Assembly (NCBI GenBank): GCA_030725715.1 | Contig: JANRFG010000018.1 | Span: 62,001-126,000 of the forward strand | From: Opitutales bacterium | GTDB taxonomy: Bacteria; Verrucomicrobiota; Verrucomicrobiia; Opitutales; UBA953 | Direction: 5' to 3' | Length of the DNA stretch: 64,000 nucleotides | In this document: one piece after another, positions 40,429-51,345 of the stretch | Position numbering within the stretch: the stretch's first letter is position 1 | How the letters are laid out: each line of letters opens with the position of its first letter | Notes under the pieces: generated by a model | Told to the model about the DNA's origin: nothing | The model's input: only the letters and a program-made list of their open reading frames with translations | Databases searched by the model: none | Program-made: the position numbers and the translations under genes

Positions 40429-42336
40429 ATGGACGACCCCGCGCACGCCTCCGTCGAAGCCGCGCCGGGCGAGTGGCGGAAGCTCGCCGCCCTCGCGGCC
40501 GCGAGCGGCGTCTTCGGCCTGCTTTCATTGGTCGCGGCGCATTTCGGCGGCGACGGCTCGCCGTGGGCGCTCGCCCTCGTCGGCGCCGCCTGCGTCACCG
40601 GCGGATGGGACGCCGCGCTCGACGGCTGGGCCGCCCTCCGGCAGCGGCGCATCGACGTCCATCTGCTGATGATCGTCGTGGCGATCGGCGCCTGGATCGT
40701 CGGCGCGCAGTGGGAGGGAGCCCTCCTGCTTTTCCTCTTCTCGACCGCCGGCGCGATCGAACATTACGCGATGGACCGCACCCGCGGGGCCATCGACGCC
40801 CTCCTCGACAAGTCGCCGAAGCATGCCCGCCGACTCGGTCCGGATGACGCCGAAACCGAGGTGCCGGTCGCGGCCCTCCGCCCCGGCGACCGCGTCGCCA
40901 TCCTGCCCGGCGAACTGGTGCCGGCGGACGGCAGGGTGCTCTCCGGCGAGAGCGCGGTGGATGAATCCAATCTCACCGGAGAAGCCAGACCGGCCCCGAA
41001 ACAGGCCGGCTCCGACGTCGCCGGGGGGACGCTGAACTCCTGGGGCCGCCTGATCGTCGAAGTGACCCGGGGCGAGAAGGACAGCTCGCTCCAACGCATC
41101 GTCCGGCTCATCCGCGAAGCCCAGGACAGCAAAGCCCCCGCGCAGCGGGCCATCGACAAGTGGGGCGACGGCTACGCCCTCTTCACGCTGTCGGCCGCCG
41201 CCGTCTTCTATCTCTACCTCAGCCTCACGACGCCGGCCGACGCCGTCGGGCAGGCCGCCCCGCTCTACGGCGCGATGACGCTGCTGGTGGTGCTCAGCCC
41301 TTGCGCCCTGGTCCTGTCCGTGCCCTCCGCGGTCCTCGCGGCCATCGCCGCCGGCGCCCGCCAAGGCATCCTCTTCCGCGGCGGCGCCGCCGTGGAACGC
41401 CTGGCCGACGTCGACTGCGTCTGCTTCGACAAGACGGGGACGCTGACCACCGGAGTCCCCGAGGTGGCGGCGTTGGAAATCTTCCCGGCCGACGCCGACC
41501 GCGGCCGCGCCCTGAGCGCCCTGCAGACCTTGGAGGCGACGACCACCCATCCCTTCGCCGCCGGGGTCGTCCGCGCCTGCCAGCTCGAAGGCGCCCGCCT
41601 CCTGCCCGTCCAAGGGGTTTCGAATTCTCCCGGCCAAGGCGTCGCCGGCACGGTCGCCGGCGCCCGCTGGAGCGTAGGCACCCGGGAATTCGTCGGCGGC
41701 GCGGCCTTGCCGGCGGCGGCGGTGCCGCCGGGCGCCATCGTCAGCGAGGTCTGGGCCTCCGACGGGAGCGTCACGGTCCGCGCCACGCTCGTCGACCGGA
41801 TCCGGGCAGCGAGCCGCCCCACCCTCGCCGCCCTGCACGCGGCGAAGATCCGCACGGTCATGCTCACGGGCGACCGCGAAGAGGCCGCCGCGGCGGCGGC
41901 GCAGCAGCTCGGCATCCAAGCCTACGCGGCGGCGCTCACGCCCGACGCCAAGATGGCCGCCATCCGCGGCTACTCCGCGGAGGGCCACGTGGTCGCGATG
42001 GTCGGCGACGGCGTCAACGACGCCCCCGGCCTGGCCGCGGCGGACGTCGCCGTCGGCATGGGCGGCCGCGGCAGCGACGCGGCCTTGGAGTCGAGCGACG
42101 TGGTCCTGATGGACGACCACCTGGAGCGCCTGGTCGACGCGATCGAACTGAGCCGCCGCGCCCGCCGGGCGATCCGCTTCAACATCATCGTGTCGGTCGG
42201 GGCCGCCCTCGGGATGGCGGCTTACGTGATCTTCCGGGGCGCTCCCCTGCCCCTCGCCGTCAGCGTCCACGAAGGCAGCACGGTCGTGGTCTGCCTCAAT
42301 GGCCTGCGCCTGCTCGCCCACCGCCCGCGCCGGTGA
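40429..42336 (+). CDS. Heavy-metal P-type ATPase, P1B-4 type (Co/Zn/Fe exporter)
   Basis: A 635-residue P1B ATPase that would pump transition metal out of the cytosol. It has the A-domain TGEA loop, phosphorylation site DKTGT (Asp334), the nucleotide-binding HP (TTHPF) and the hinge MVGDGVNDAPGLAAADVAVG. The ion-path motif is SPC (290-292) instead of CPC, and the last membrane region has HEGST; both mark the P1B-4 group, reported to export Co, Fe or Zn. There is no N-terminal metal-binding domain, also usual for P1B-4. ATG 40429 has AGGA 8 nt upstream. The divergent RHH gene may be its regulator. Confidence 0.88.
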   Translation: MDDPAHASVEAAPGEWRKLAALAAASGVFGLLSLVAAHFGGDGSPWALALVGAACVTGGWDAALDGWAALRQRRIDVHLLMIVVAIGAWIVGAQWEGALLLFLFSTAGAIEHYAMDRTRGAIDALLDKSPKHARRLGPDDAETEVPVAALRPGDRVAILPGELVPADGRVLSGESAVDESNLTGEARPAPKQAGSDVAGGTLNSWGRLIVEVTRGEKDSSLQRIVRLIREAQDSKAPAQRAIDKWGDGYALFTLSAAAVFYLYLSLTTPADAVGQAAPLYGAMTLLVVLSPCALVLSVPSAVLAAIAAGARQGILFRGGAAVERLADVDCVCFDKTGTLTTGVPEVAALEIFPADADRGRALSALQTLEATTTHPFAAGVVRACQLEGARLLPVQGVSNSPGQGVAGTVAGARWSVGTREFVGGAALPAAAVPPGAIVSEVWASDGSVTVRATLVDRIRAASRPTLAALHAAKIRTVMLTGDREEAAAAAAQQLGIQAYAAALTPDAKMAAIRGYSAEGHVVAMVGDGVNDAPGLAAADVAVGMGGRGSDAALESSDVVLMDDHLERLVDAIELSRRARRAIRFNIIVSVGAALGMAAYVIFRGAPLPLAVSVHEGSTVVVCLNGLRLLAHRPRR

Positions 42337-42339
42337 ACA

Positions 42340-42369
42340 AGAAGGCCCCCGGGCGAACCCGGAGGCCTT
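42340..42369. terminator. Shared terminator between the metal ATPase and RNase E/G genes
   Basis: An 11-bp stem with one mismatch (42342-42353 with 42358-42369) and a CGAA loop. It sits between two convergent stops; the minus strand continues CTTGTTC. Confidence 0.65.
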
Positions 42370-42390
42370 GCAGTCGGTCGGCCGGGACGC

Positions 42391-44115
<1,725 letters not shown>

Positions 44116-44120
44116 CTCGG

Positions 44121-45455
44121 TCAGGCGGTTAGGCCGGTTGCCGGAGAGCCTCCGTCTTCGCCGCCACCGGCCGAATGCCGGTGAACGCTCTGGACTAGTC
44201 CAAGGAGCAGGAAACAGCTGAGTACGAAAGACCCTCCGTAGCTAAGGAAAGGAAGGGGGACTCCGGTGACGGGCATCAGGCCGATGTTCATGCCGACGTT
44301 GATCACGACGTGCGTGCCGAGCACGACCGCCGCGCCGACCGCCAGCAGGGAGCCGAACCGATCCGTCGTCCGCGCCGCCGTGCGCACGACGCGCCAGAAC
44401 AGCAGGACGAAGGAACCGATCACCAGGAAACCGCCGGTGAAGCCGATCTCCTCGGCCATCCCGGAAAAAAGGAAGTCATTGTGCGCCGCCGCTTCCGGCA
44501 GGTAACCGAAGCGGGCCTGCGTGCCGTTGCCGACGCCCTGCCCGCGGAAACCGCCGCGGCCGACCGCGATGACGGCCTGGTTGACGTTCCAGGTGACGCC
44601 GAGCCCCTTCGGGTCGATGACGTCGGGGGCGACGAAGGACAAGATGCGCTCGCGCTGATAGTCCTTCAGCAGGAAGAACCAGGCTTGCGCCTCGTGCTGA
44701 CCGCGGACCGCGCGCACAGGGTCCTTGGACTGCGGATTCGCCTTCGCATACTGGTCGATCCTGGCCGCATATTCGGTCAGGTCGACGGCCACCACGCCCA
44801 CCAGCAGGACGGCGGCGGCACCGGCCACCAGGAAGAACCTGGTGGTCAGGCCGGCGACGAACAGCAGGATGAATGAAAGCGGCAGGTAGATGAGCGCAGA
44901 ACCTAGGTCCGGCTGCACAAAAATCAAGACAAACGGGACCGCCGCCACGGCGAGGGCGCGCGCCACGGTGCCCCAGGTCGCCCGGAAGGAGCCGATCGGG
45001 GAACGCGCCAGCAAGGCCGCCAGGAAGACGAGCGCGCCGATCTTCGCGAACTCGGAGGGCTGGATCGAGAACGGGCCGAAATCCATCCAGCGACGCGCCC
45101 CGTTGACGCTCCGGATGAAGTCGCCGAGGTTCGTCTTGGCCAGCGCACAGAGCGACACGGGCAGCAGCAGCAGGATGGTGCCGAGATACAGGCGGCGGGC
45201 ATGCCGCTGGATGAGCCGGTAATCCAAGGCCGAGACCGCCCAATAGGCGATCCAGCCGATGACCACGAAGACGATCTGCGAGCGGTAGAACGTCGATTCC
45301 CGGGCGCTCCCGGCCGACTGGATCGCGACGATGCCGAGGGTGCTCAGGAAGAGGATGATGACCACCTGGGTCCAGTCCGTCCGCCACGCGAAGTTGGCGA
45401 AATTGTCCCACCAGACCGCGGCCGCAGACCGCTCATCGTCAAGGTTCAGGGACAT
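44121..45455 (-). CDS. rodA: Rod-shape peptidoglycan polymerase RodA (FtsW/RodA/SpoVE family)
   Basis: SEDS glycosyltransferase polymerising lipid II during elongation. The 444-residue polytopic protein has about ten membrane helices; conserved elements include NGARRWMDFGPFSIQPSEFAKI, VQPDLGSALIY (with the catalytic-site Asp of the family), and the C-terminal NVGMNIGLMPVTGVPLPFLSYGGS split over two helices. Start ATG 45455 precedes an acidic cytoplasmic segment; a much longer frame upstream is antisense to rny. RodA rather than FtsW is favoured by the sequence GVPLPFLSYGGS and by the absence of division genes, but that is not decisive. Confidence 0.9.
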   Translation of the reverse strand: MSLNLDDERSAAAVWWDNFANFAWRTDWTQVVIILFLSTLGIVAIQSAGSARESTFYRSQIVFVVIGWIAYWAVSALDYRLIQRHARRLYLGTILLLLPVSLCALAKTNLGDFIRSVNGARRWMDFGPFSIQPSEFAKIGALVFLAALLARSPIGSFRATWGTVARALAVAAVPFVLIFVQPDLGSALIYLPLSFILLFVAGLTTRFFLVAGAAAVLLVGVVAVDLTEYAARIDQYAKANPQSKDPVRAVRGQHEAQAWFFLLKDYQRERILSFVAPDVIDPKGLGVTWNVNQAVIAVGRGGFRGQGVGNGTQARFGYLPEAAAHNDFLFSGMAEEIGFTGGFLVIGSFVLLFWRVVRTAARTTDRFGSLLAVGAAVVLGTHVVINVGMNIGLMPVTGVPLPFLSYGGSFVLSCFLLLGLVQSVHRHSAGGGEDGGSPATGLTA

Positions 45456-45569
45456 GCCCTGAAGAAGCCCGCCCGAGGCTCCGAGGCAAGGCGAACCTCC
45501 CGAAAGGGCTTGCCGAAGGGGCCGGCTCGGCAAGGGTAAGGGCCCGGACCTCCGGTTTTCGCGACGACC

Positions 45570-47006
45570 ATGCCTGTGGCAGCCGACCAAAGCATCCTCG
45601 CCGCCGTGGCGTTCTCCTCCGGAGCCATCGTGGCGTATGCGGTCGCGAAGTGGCGCGAAAACACCCTCGGGACCGTCCGCGAGGCCAGGCTCCGCTCGGA
45701 AGTCGAGCTCGCCCGCCGCGAAGCCACCGTCGAGGCGGCCGAACTCCACGCCCAAGCCGAGGCCGAACAACACTCCGCCGAGCGGGCGATGGCCGACGCC
45801 GAAGCCGCGGCCGCCGAAGCCGCCGAACTCGGCCGAGAGAACGCCCGGCAACGAGACCATCTCCTGCGCGAGCTCCAACGCCTCGCCAAGGTGACGCCCG
45901 AAGAGGCCCGCGCCCTCCTCCTCGACCATCTCCGCGAAGAGTACGACGACGAGGCCCAGCACCTCCGCCGCAGCCTGCTCGAGCAGGTCGAACAGGACAT
46001 CGACGACGAGGCCCGCCGCACGCTGCTCTCGGCGATGCAACGCCTGACGACCTCCACGACGCAGGACGCGACCGCCCTCTCCGTCTCCCTGCCGAACGAG
46101 GACATGAAGGGCCGCCTGATCGGCCGCGAAGGCCGCAACATCCGCACCTTCGAACAGACGACGGGCGCGACCCTGCTCATCGACGAGACCCCCGGCCTGG
46201 CGATGGTCTCCTGCTTCGACCCCGTCCGCCGCGAGATCGCGCGTATCGCGCTGGAACGCATCGTGAAGGACGGCCGCATCTCGCCGGCGCTCATCGAGGA
46301 CAGCGTCCGTCTCGCGGGCGACGAAGTCGTCAAGCACGCCCGCCGCCTCGGCCGCGACGCCGTGCGCGACCTCGGCCTGCCGCCCATGGACGCCGCCGTC
46401 GAAGAACTGCTCGGCCGCCTGCACTTCCGCCTGTCTTCCAACCAGAACACGCTCGCGCATTCCGTCGAGGTCGCCCAACTCTGCGCGATGCTCGCCGCGG
46501 AGATCGGCATCGACCCGGTGCCCGCCAAACGCGCCGGCCTGCTGCACGACCTCGGCAAGGCCATCGAGGCGGAAGCCGGCTCGAGCCACGCGCTCGCCGG
46601 CGCCGCCCTGCTCCGCCGGCTCGGCGAGGATACGCGCGTCGTGAACGCCGTCGCCGCGCACCATCGCGAGGTCCCGGCCGAAAGCCTGTATGCTCCGTTG
46701 GTGATGATCGCCGACGCCGCCTCCGGTTCCCGCCCCGGCGCCCGCTCCTCCACCCTCGAGTCCTACGCCCAGCGTGTCCGTCTCCTGGAGGAGGTCGCCC
46801 TCGCCTTCGACGGCGTCCGGGAGGCCTACGCCTTCCAGTCCGGCCGCGAACTCCGGGTCATCGTGGACCCAGGCAAGGTCGACGACTTCGGGGCGACCGA
46901 ACTGGCCCGCCGCCTCCGCCTGAAGGTGGAAGAGACACTATCCTACCAAGGTACCGTCAAGATCGTGCTGATTCGTGAACAAAGGTTCACGGAAGAGGCC
47001 CGCTGA
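45570..47006 (+). CDS. rny: Ribonuclease Y
   Basis: Membrane-anchored endoribonuclease that starts mRNA decay. The 478 residues have an N-terminal helix (about 8-27), a long coiled coil (about 30-150), a KH domain with GRLIGREGRNIRTFE (182-196), and an HD domain with AHSVE (His297), LLHDLGK (His326, Asp327) and AAHHRE. It ends with the family tail PGTVKIVLIRE-like sequence (QGTVKIVLIREQRF). It diverges from rodA/rng across 114 nt. RNase Y and an RNase E/G homologue therefore lie within 5 kb. Confidence 0.95.
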   Translation: MPVAADQSILAAVAFSSGAIVAYAVAKWRENTLGTVREARLRSEVELARREATVEAAELHAQAEAEQHSAERAMADAEAAAAEAAELGRENARQRDHLLRELQRLAKVTPEEARALLLDHLREEYDDEAQHLRRSLLEQVEQDIDDEARRTLLSAMQRLTTSTTQDATALSVSLPNEDMKGRLIGREGRNIRTFEQTTGATLLIDETPGLAMVSCFDPVRREIARIALERIVKDGRISPALIEDSVRLAGDEVVKHARRLGRDAVRDLGLPPMDAAVEELLGRLHFRLSSNQNTLAHSVEVAQLCAMLAAEIGIDPVPAKRAGLLHDLGKAIEAEAGSSHALAGAALLRRLGEDTRVVNAVAAHHREVPAESLYAPLVMIADAASGSRPGARSSTLESYAQRVRLLEEVALAFDGVREAYAFQSGRELRVIVDPGKVDDFGATELARRLRLKVEETLSYQGTVKIVLIREQRFTEEAR

Positions 47007-47199
47007 GGGACTTTCTTGTTGTTAAGGGAGAGGGGGTAGTTATTCACATGGGTTCCGGGAGTCTCTCCCGGGTCATTTCGGCACCCCAAGGAGGTTCGTC
47101 CTCCGTCACCAAGGGTCCGACAAACCGCGTCGCCGTTCCACAACGGAGCGGCCGCATCATCAGGCCGGCCACAACGAAGGTCGCCCCAACACAAGCAAC
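47007..47199 (+). promoter_or_regulatory. Structured leader upstream of the RGG protein gene
   Basis: This 193-nt spacer is the promoter/leader of the RGG gene. It can form CCGGGAG/CTCCCGG (47055-47061 with 47065-47071), GGAGG/CCTCC (47090-47094 with 47100-47104) and CCGTT/AACGG with a CCAC loop near 47132-47145. The second hides a Shine-Dalgarno-like GGAGG. No standard riboswitch was recognised, and the ATG at 47200 lacks a strong site of its own. Confidence 0.35.
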
Positions 47200-48108
47200 A
47201 TGAGCCAAGAAGAAACCCAGGGCCAGGAGCCAGTCTCCGCCCACCAGCCCGCCGCGGACGCAGGCGCCAATGAAGTCCGCACCCCCGCCCCCCGCCTCAA
47301 CGAAGCCAAGCTGGAGTCCGCCCACGCGGAACTCCCTCCGCTCTCCGTGATCGGGGCCTCGTCCGAACCCGCCGCCAAGCCCGGCACCATCACGGCCCCG
47401 AAGCAGTTCGGTCGTCGTGGTACGCCCCGTGGCGCCGCTCCCTCCGCCGCCAACGGTCAGGCCGCCCGCCCGGCCATCGGCGTCGTCGAAGATCCGTCGC
47501 AGCTGACCGAGAACCTCTCGGGTGACCGCGCCCAGTCCGCCGCTCCGGCCCGCGAAGACCGTCCGCGCCGCGAACCGCGCGCCGAAGGCGAACGTGGTCC
47601 TCGTCGCGAACCTCGTGAGCCGCGTCCGGAAGGTCTCGCCGAAGAAGGCCGCCAGCCCGGCATCCCGCAGGGCGACCGTCCTCGTCGCGAACCCCGCGCC
47701 GAAGGCGAACGTGGCCCGCGCCGCGAACCCCGCGAACCGCGCCCCGAAGGCGATCGTCCTCGTCGCGAGGACCGCCCGCGTCGTGAAGACCGTCCGCGCA
47801 TCCAGATCGAGCCCGTCGTCATCCCGGTCCAGGCCCCCATCGGCTTCTGGGCCTCGCTGAAGCGCAAGCTCGCCACCCTGTTCGGCATCCCCGACAAGGC
47901 CGTCTTCGTGCCCTCCTCCCGTCCCTACGCGCCGCGCGGCGAACCCCGCGGCGAACGCTCCGACCGCGGTCAGCGCGGCGGCCGTGGTCGCGGTGAGTTC
48001 CGCGGTGGTTCCCGCGGCGGCTCCCGGGGCGGCCGAGATGGCTCGCGCGGAGGTCGCGGCGAATTCCGCGGCGACCGCGGTCCTCGCAACGGTCCTCGCG
48101 AAGGCTGA
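47200..48108 (+). CDS. Arginine-rich disordered protein with RGG-like C-terminus
   Basis: An unrecognised 302-residue low-complexity protein. Residues 1-110 are polar and alanine/proline-rich; 115-200 form a highly charged Arg/Pro/Glu region with an exact 26-residue duplication (120-145 and 159-184); 201-235 is the only hydrophobic part (QAPIGFWASLKRKLATLFGI) and could fold or bind a partner; 240-302 is an RG/RGG tail (RGGSRGGSRGGRDGSRGG), a composition associated with RNA binding. It follows rny and precedes murA behind its own terminator. An RNA-binding role in decay or translation is plausible from composition and position only. Confidence 0.7.
   Translation: MSQEETQGQEPVSAHQPAADAGANEVRTPAPRLNEAKLESAHAELPPLSVIGASSEPAAKPGTITAPKQFGRRGTPRGAAPSAANGQAARPAIGVVEDPSQLTENLSGDRAQSAAPAREDRPRREPRAEGERGPRREPREPRPEGLAEEGRQPGIPQGDRPRREPRAEGERGPRREPREPRPEGDRPRREDRPRREDRPRIQIEPVVIPVQAPIGFWASLKRKLATLFGIPDKAVFVPSSRPYAPRGEPRGERSDRGQRGGRGRGEFRGGSRGGSRGGRDGSRGGRGEFRGDRGPRNGPREG
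47557..47751 (+). repeat. Two copies of a 26-residue protein repeat, identical in protein, different in DNA
   Basis: Copies at 47557-47634 and 47674-47751 encode the same 26 residues (starting DRPRREPRAEGERG, ending REPRPEG). Codon-by-codon comparison shows 12 silent differences and no replacement. Confidence 0.9.
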
Positions 48109-48115
48109 ACATGAC

Positions 48116-48146
48116 GGGGGCGCCGACCGGCGCCCCCGCTTCTTTT
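48116..48146 (+). terminator. Intrinsic terminator of the RGG protein gene
   Basis: A 9-bp stem GGGGGCGCC (48116-48124) / GGCGCCCCC (48129-48137), loop GACC, then GCTTCTTTT. It starts 7 nt after the stop and just before murA. Confidence 0.85.
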
Positions 48147-48153
48147 CCCTGAC

Positions 48154-49446
48154 ATGCTCCAGGTCGCGCGCATCCGCGGTGGTCACGAGCTGAAAGGCTC
48201 GGTCCGCGCCGCGGGTTCCAAGAACGCCGCGCTGCCGCTGCTCGCCGCCTCGCTCCTCACGGGCGAGACGGTGACGCTGCGCAACGTGCCTGACCTGAGC
48301 GATGTCCGCTACATGGCCGAGATCCTCGGCCACCAAGGCGCGACGGTCACGAACCCCGCGCGCGGCGTCTGGACGATCCGCGCCGCCGAAATCTCGCACC
48401 GCACGCCCTACGACCTCGTCCGCAAGATGCGCGCGTCGGTCTGCCTCCTCGGCTCGCTCGTCGGCCGGCTCCGCCAGGCGGAGATGGCCATCCCGGGCGG
48501 CTGCGTCATCGGCCCTCGTCCCATCGACCTGCACCTGAAGGGCCTCGAGGCCCTCGGCTGCGTCGTCACCGTCGAAGCCGGCCTGGTGTCGGTCGATGCC
48601 TCCCGCGCCCGCGGCGCCACGGTCCCCATGGGCGGCCCGATGGGCAGCACGGTGCTCGGCACGGCCAACCTCGTGATGGCCGCCACGCTCACGCCCGGGG
48701 TCACGCATATCGAATGCGCCGCGCGCGAACCCGAAGTCGTCGACCTCTGCGCGATGCTCATCCAGATGGGCGCGAAGATCCGAGGCCAAGGCACCAGCGT
48801 CATCGAAGTCGAAGGCGTCGCCGCCCTCCATGGTTGCGACCACACGGTCATCGCCGACCGCATCGAAGCCGGCACTTATCTCGTAGCCGGCGCGATCACG
48901 GGCGGCGACGTCACGGTCACGCACTGCGAACCGGCGCACCTCACCGCCTTCCTCGACAAGCTCCGCGCCGCCGGCGTGCAGATCGAGACCGGTCCGGACT
49001 TCATCCGCGCCCATGGCCGGCCGACGCGGGCCGTCGAGATCGTCACCGAACCTTATCCGGGCTTCCCGACGGACCTTCAGGCCCAGTTCATGGCCCTCCA
49101 ACTCCTCGTCGACGGCCGCAGCCCGATCACGGAGAAGATCTACCCGGCCCGCTTCATGCACGCGGCGGAACTCCAGCGCATGGGCGCCGACATCGCGATC
49201 GACGGCGCCACGGCGACCGTCGCCGGCGGCCGCCCGCTTTCCGGCGCGCCGGTGATGGCGTCCGACCTCCGCGCCTCGGCGGCCCTCATCCTGGCCGCGC
49301 TGGTCGCCAAGGGTGAGACCTGGGTCCAACGCCTGTACCATCTCGACCGCGGGTACGAACGCTTCGAGGAACGCCTGCGCTCCCTGGGCGCCGACGTCGA
49401 ACGCCTCCCCGCCTCCGCATTGCCGAAAGGCTTCGCCGAGGACTGA
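48154..49446 (+). CDS. murA: UDP-N-acetylglucosamine 1-carboxyvinyltransferase
   Basis: First committed step of peptidoglycan synthesis: transfer of enolpyruvate from PEP to UDP-GlcNAc. The 430 residues show the substrate loop [15 protein letters not shown] near 21-35 and the catalytic-cysteine loop [19 protein letters not shown]; having Cys rather than Asp there predicts fosfomycin sensitivity. The C-terminal [13 protein letters not shown] motif is present. ATG 48154 lies just downstream of the RGG terminator, so murA either relies on read-through or has a promoter inside that gene. Confidence 0.96.
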   Translation: MLQVARIRGGHELKGSVRAAGSKNAALPLLAASLLTGETVTLRNVPDLSDVRYMAEILGHQGATVTNPARGVWTIRAAEISHRTPYDLVRKMRASVCLLGSLVGRLRQAEMAIPGGCVIGPRPIDLHLKGLEALGCVVTVEAGLVSVDASRARGATVPMGGPMGSTVLGTANLVMAATLTPGVTHIECAAREPEVVDLCAMLIQMGAKIRGQGTSVIEVEGVAALHGCDHTVIADRIEAGTYLVAGAITGGDVTVTHCEPAHLTAFLDKLRAAGVQIETGPDFIRAHGRPTRAVEIVTEPYPGFPTDLQAQFMALQLLVDGRSPITEKIYPARFMHAAELQRMGADIAIDGATATVAGGRPLSGAPVMASDLRASAALILAALVAKGETWVQRLYHLDRGYERFEERLRSLGADVERLPASALPKGFAED

Positions 49447-49483
49447 GGGTTGCCAATTCGTCCCGACCCCGCACCTTGCGCCC

Positions 49484-50512
49484 ATGGCCCGCAAGGATTC
49501 GCCCGATGACCCCCAGCCGCCCGCCGGCAAGGAAGCCCTGTCCCGCGCGAACCGCTCGCTCGACGCCGCCCTGCGCCCGCCGAAGCTCGACGACTTCGTC
49601 GGCCAGCAGCGCACGGTCGAACGCCTGCGCGTGATGATCGGCGCCGCGCGCCGCGAAGGCCGCACGCTCGACCACATCCTCCTCCACGGCCCGCCCGGCC
49701 TGGGCAAGACGACGCTCGCGATGATCCTCGCCGAAGAGATGGGCCGCCCGATCCGCGTCACTTCGGGACCGGTGGTCGAGAAGGCCTCCGACCTCGCGGG
49801 CCTGCTCACGAGCCTGCAGGAAGGCGACCTGCTCTTCGTCGACGAGATCCACCGCATCCCGAAGACGGTCGAGGAGTTCCTCTACTCGGCGATGGAGGAT
49901 TTCCGCATCGACATCATGATCGACCAGGGACCGAACGCCCGCAGCGTCCGCCTCGACCTGCCGAAGTTCACGCTGGTCGGCGCGACGACCCGCACGGGCC
50001 TGCTCACCGCCCCGCTCCGCAGCCGCTTCACGCTGCAGACGCGCCTCGACTACTACACGCGCGAACAGCTGCTCAGCATCGTACGCCGCAACGCCGACCT
50101 CCTCAGCCTCGACCTCGACCAAGGCGGCGCCGACGAGATCGCCCGCCGCGCCCGCGGCACGCCCCGCATCGTCAACAACCTCCTGCGCTTCACGCGCGAC
50201 TACGCCCTCGAACGCGCCGGCGGCAAGGCCGACGCCACGGTGACCGCCGCGGCCCTCGAGCTCCTCGAGATCGACCAGCACGGCCTCGACGACATGGACC
50301 ACCGCTTCCTCCGCGCGATGGCCGAGAAGCATGACGGCGGCCCGGTGGGCCTGAGCAGCATCGGCGCCGCCATCGGCGAAGACGCCCACACGCTCGAGGA
50401 AGTCCACGAGCCTTTCCTCGTGCAGGAAGGCTACGTCGTCCGCACCCCGCAGGGCCGCGTCCTGGCTCCGAAAGGCTGGCTGGCCGTGGGCCTGCAGCCG
50501 CCTTCGTTCTGA
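49484..50512 (+). CDS. ruvB: Holliday junction branch-migration helicase RuvB
   Basis: AAA+ motor that drives branch migration with RuvA. The 342 residues show Walker [13 protein letters not shown], Walker [11 protein letters not shown], sensor 1 [11 protein letters not shown], the arginine finger and sensor 2 [17 protein letters not shown], and a C-terminal winged helix ([15 protein letters not shown]). ATG 49484 begins MARKDSPDD; the frame is open further upstream inside murA without homology. RuvA and RuvC are not in the window. Confidence 0.97.
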   Translation: MARKDSPDDPQPPAGKEALSRANRSLDAALRPPKLDDFVGQQRTVERLRVMIGAARREGRTLDHILLHGPPGLGKTTLAMILAEEMGRPIRVTSGPVVEKASDLAGLLTSLQEGDLLFVDEIHRIPKTVEEFLYSAMEDFRIDIMIDQGPNARSVRLDLPKFTLVGATTRTGLLTAPLRSRFTLQTRLDYYTREQLLSIVRRNADLLSLDLDQGGADEIARRARGTPRIVNNLLRFTRDYALERAGGKADATVTAAALELLEIDQHGLDDMDHRFLRAMAEKHDGGPVGLSSIGAAIGEDAHTLEEVHEPFLVQEGYVVRTPQGRVLAPKGWLAVGLQPPSF

Positions 50513-50574
50513 GGCCGGCGTTCTGACGCTGGACAACGGCGTTTTCCCTCGGCTAAGGTCGACCCCTCACAGCC

Positions 50575-51345
50575 ATGGCAAAACGTTGGGTCATCAAGCT
50601 CGGTTCCGGCCTCCTCACCCGCAAGGACGGCAAGGTCGACCGCGTCCAGATCGGCCGCATCGTCGATCAGGTCGCCGGCCTGCATCAGCGCGGCATCCAG
50701 GTCGTGCTGGTCACCTCCGGCGCCGTCGCCGCAGGCATGACCGCCATGGGCCTCGAGAAGCGCCCGAAGGAAGCCCGCGAGCTCCAGGCCTGCGCCACCG
50801 TCGGCCAGCCCGAGCTGATGTCGGAATACGGCAAGCACCTCCGCCGGCATAAGCTGCTGGGCTCGCAGATGCTGCTGACCTACTGGGACCTCGATAGCCG
50901 CGCCTGCACGCGCAATGCCCGCGCGACGCTGGACCTGCTCCTTTCCCGCAAGCGCTTCGTCCCGATCATCAACGAGAACGACGCCATCGCCGACGAAGAG
51001 ATCAAGGTCGGCGACAACGACCGCCTCTCCGCCCACGTCGCCGCCCTCGTCGGCGCCGACCTCCTCATCATCCTCTCCGGCATCCAGGGCCTGATGACGA
51101 AGTCCGACGGCACCGGCGACCTCATCCCTTCCGTCCGCAGGATCGACGACTCCGTGCGCGCCCTCGCCGGCGGCGCGGGTTCCGAACGTAACGTCGGCGG
51201 GATGGTCACGAAGCTGCTCGCCGCGGAGATCGCGGCCGAAGGAGGCGTCGACACGGTCATCGCCAGCGGCCGTCGCGAGAAGGTCCTGCTCGAACTCGCC
51301 GACGGCAAGAAGCTCGGCACGCGTTTCTCGCTGAAGAAGAAATGA
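50575..51345 (+). CDS. proB: Glutamate 5-kinase, short form without PUA domain
   Basis: First proline-pathway step, phosphorylating glutamate. The 256 residues are one amino acid kinase domain: VIKLGSGLLTRKDGKV at the start, LVTSGAVAAGM, the glutamate loop FVPIINENDAIADEEIKVGDND, and RNVGGMVTKLLAAEIAAEGG. The protein stops at about residue 256, so the C-terminal PUA domain of the long form is missing by design, not by frameshift. It overlaps proA by four bases (ATGA), so the two are translationally coupled. Confidence 0.94.
   Translation: MAKRWVIKLGSGLLTRKDGKVDRVQIGRIVDQVAGLHQRGIQVVLVTSGAVAAGMTAMGLEKRPKEARELQACATVGQPELMSEYGKHLRRHKLLGSQMLLTYWDLDSRACTRNARATLDLLLSRKRFVPIINENDAIADEEIKVGDNDRLSAHVAALVGADLLIILSGIQGLMTKSDGTGDLIPSVRRIDDSVRALAGGAGSERNVGGMVTKLLAAEIAAEGGVDTVIASGRREKVLLELADGKKLGTRFSLKKK

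Noticed and set aside
45456..46664. 403-codon extension of RodA
   Set aside because: Entirely antisense to rny; the RodA family start fits ATG 45455.
47557..48108. CRISPR-like tandem repeats
   Set aside because: The repeated DNA is codons of an Arg-rich protein; there are no uniform repeats with unique spacers.
47044..49857. Minus-strand frame of 937 codons across the RGG gene and murA
   Set aside because: Covers murA and two other plus-strand genes in antisense, with no recognisable domain.
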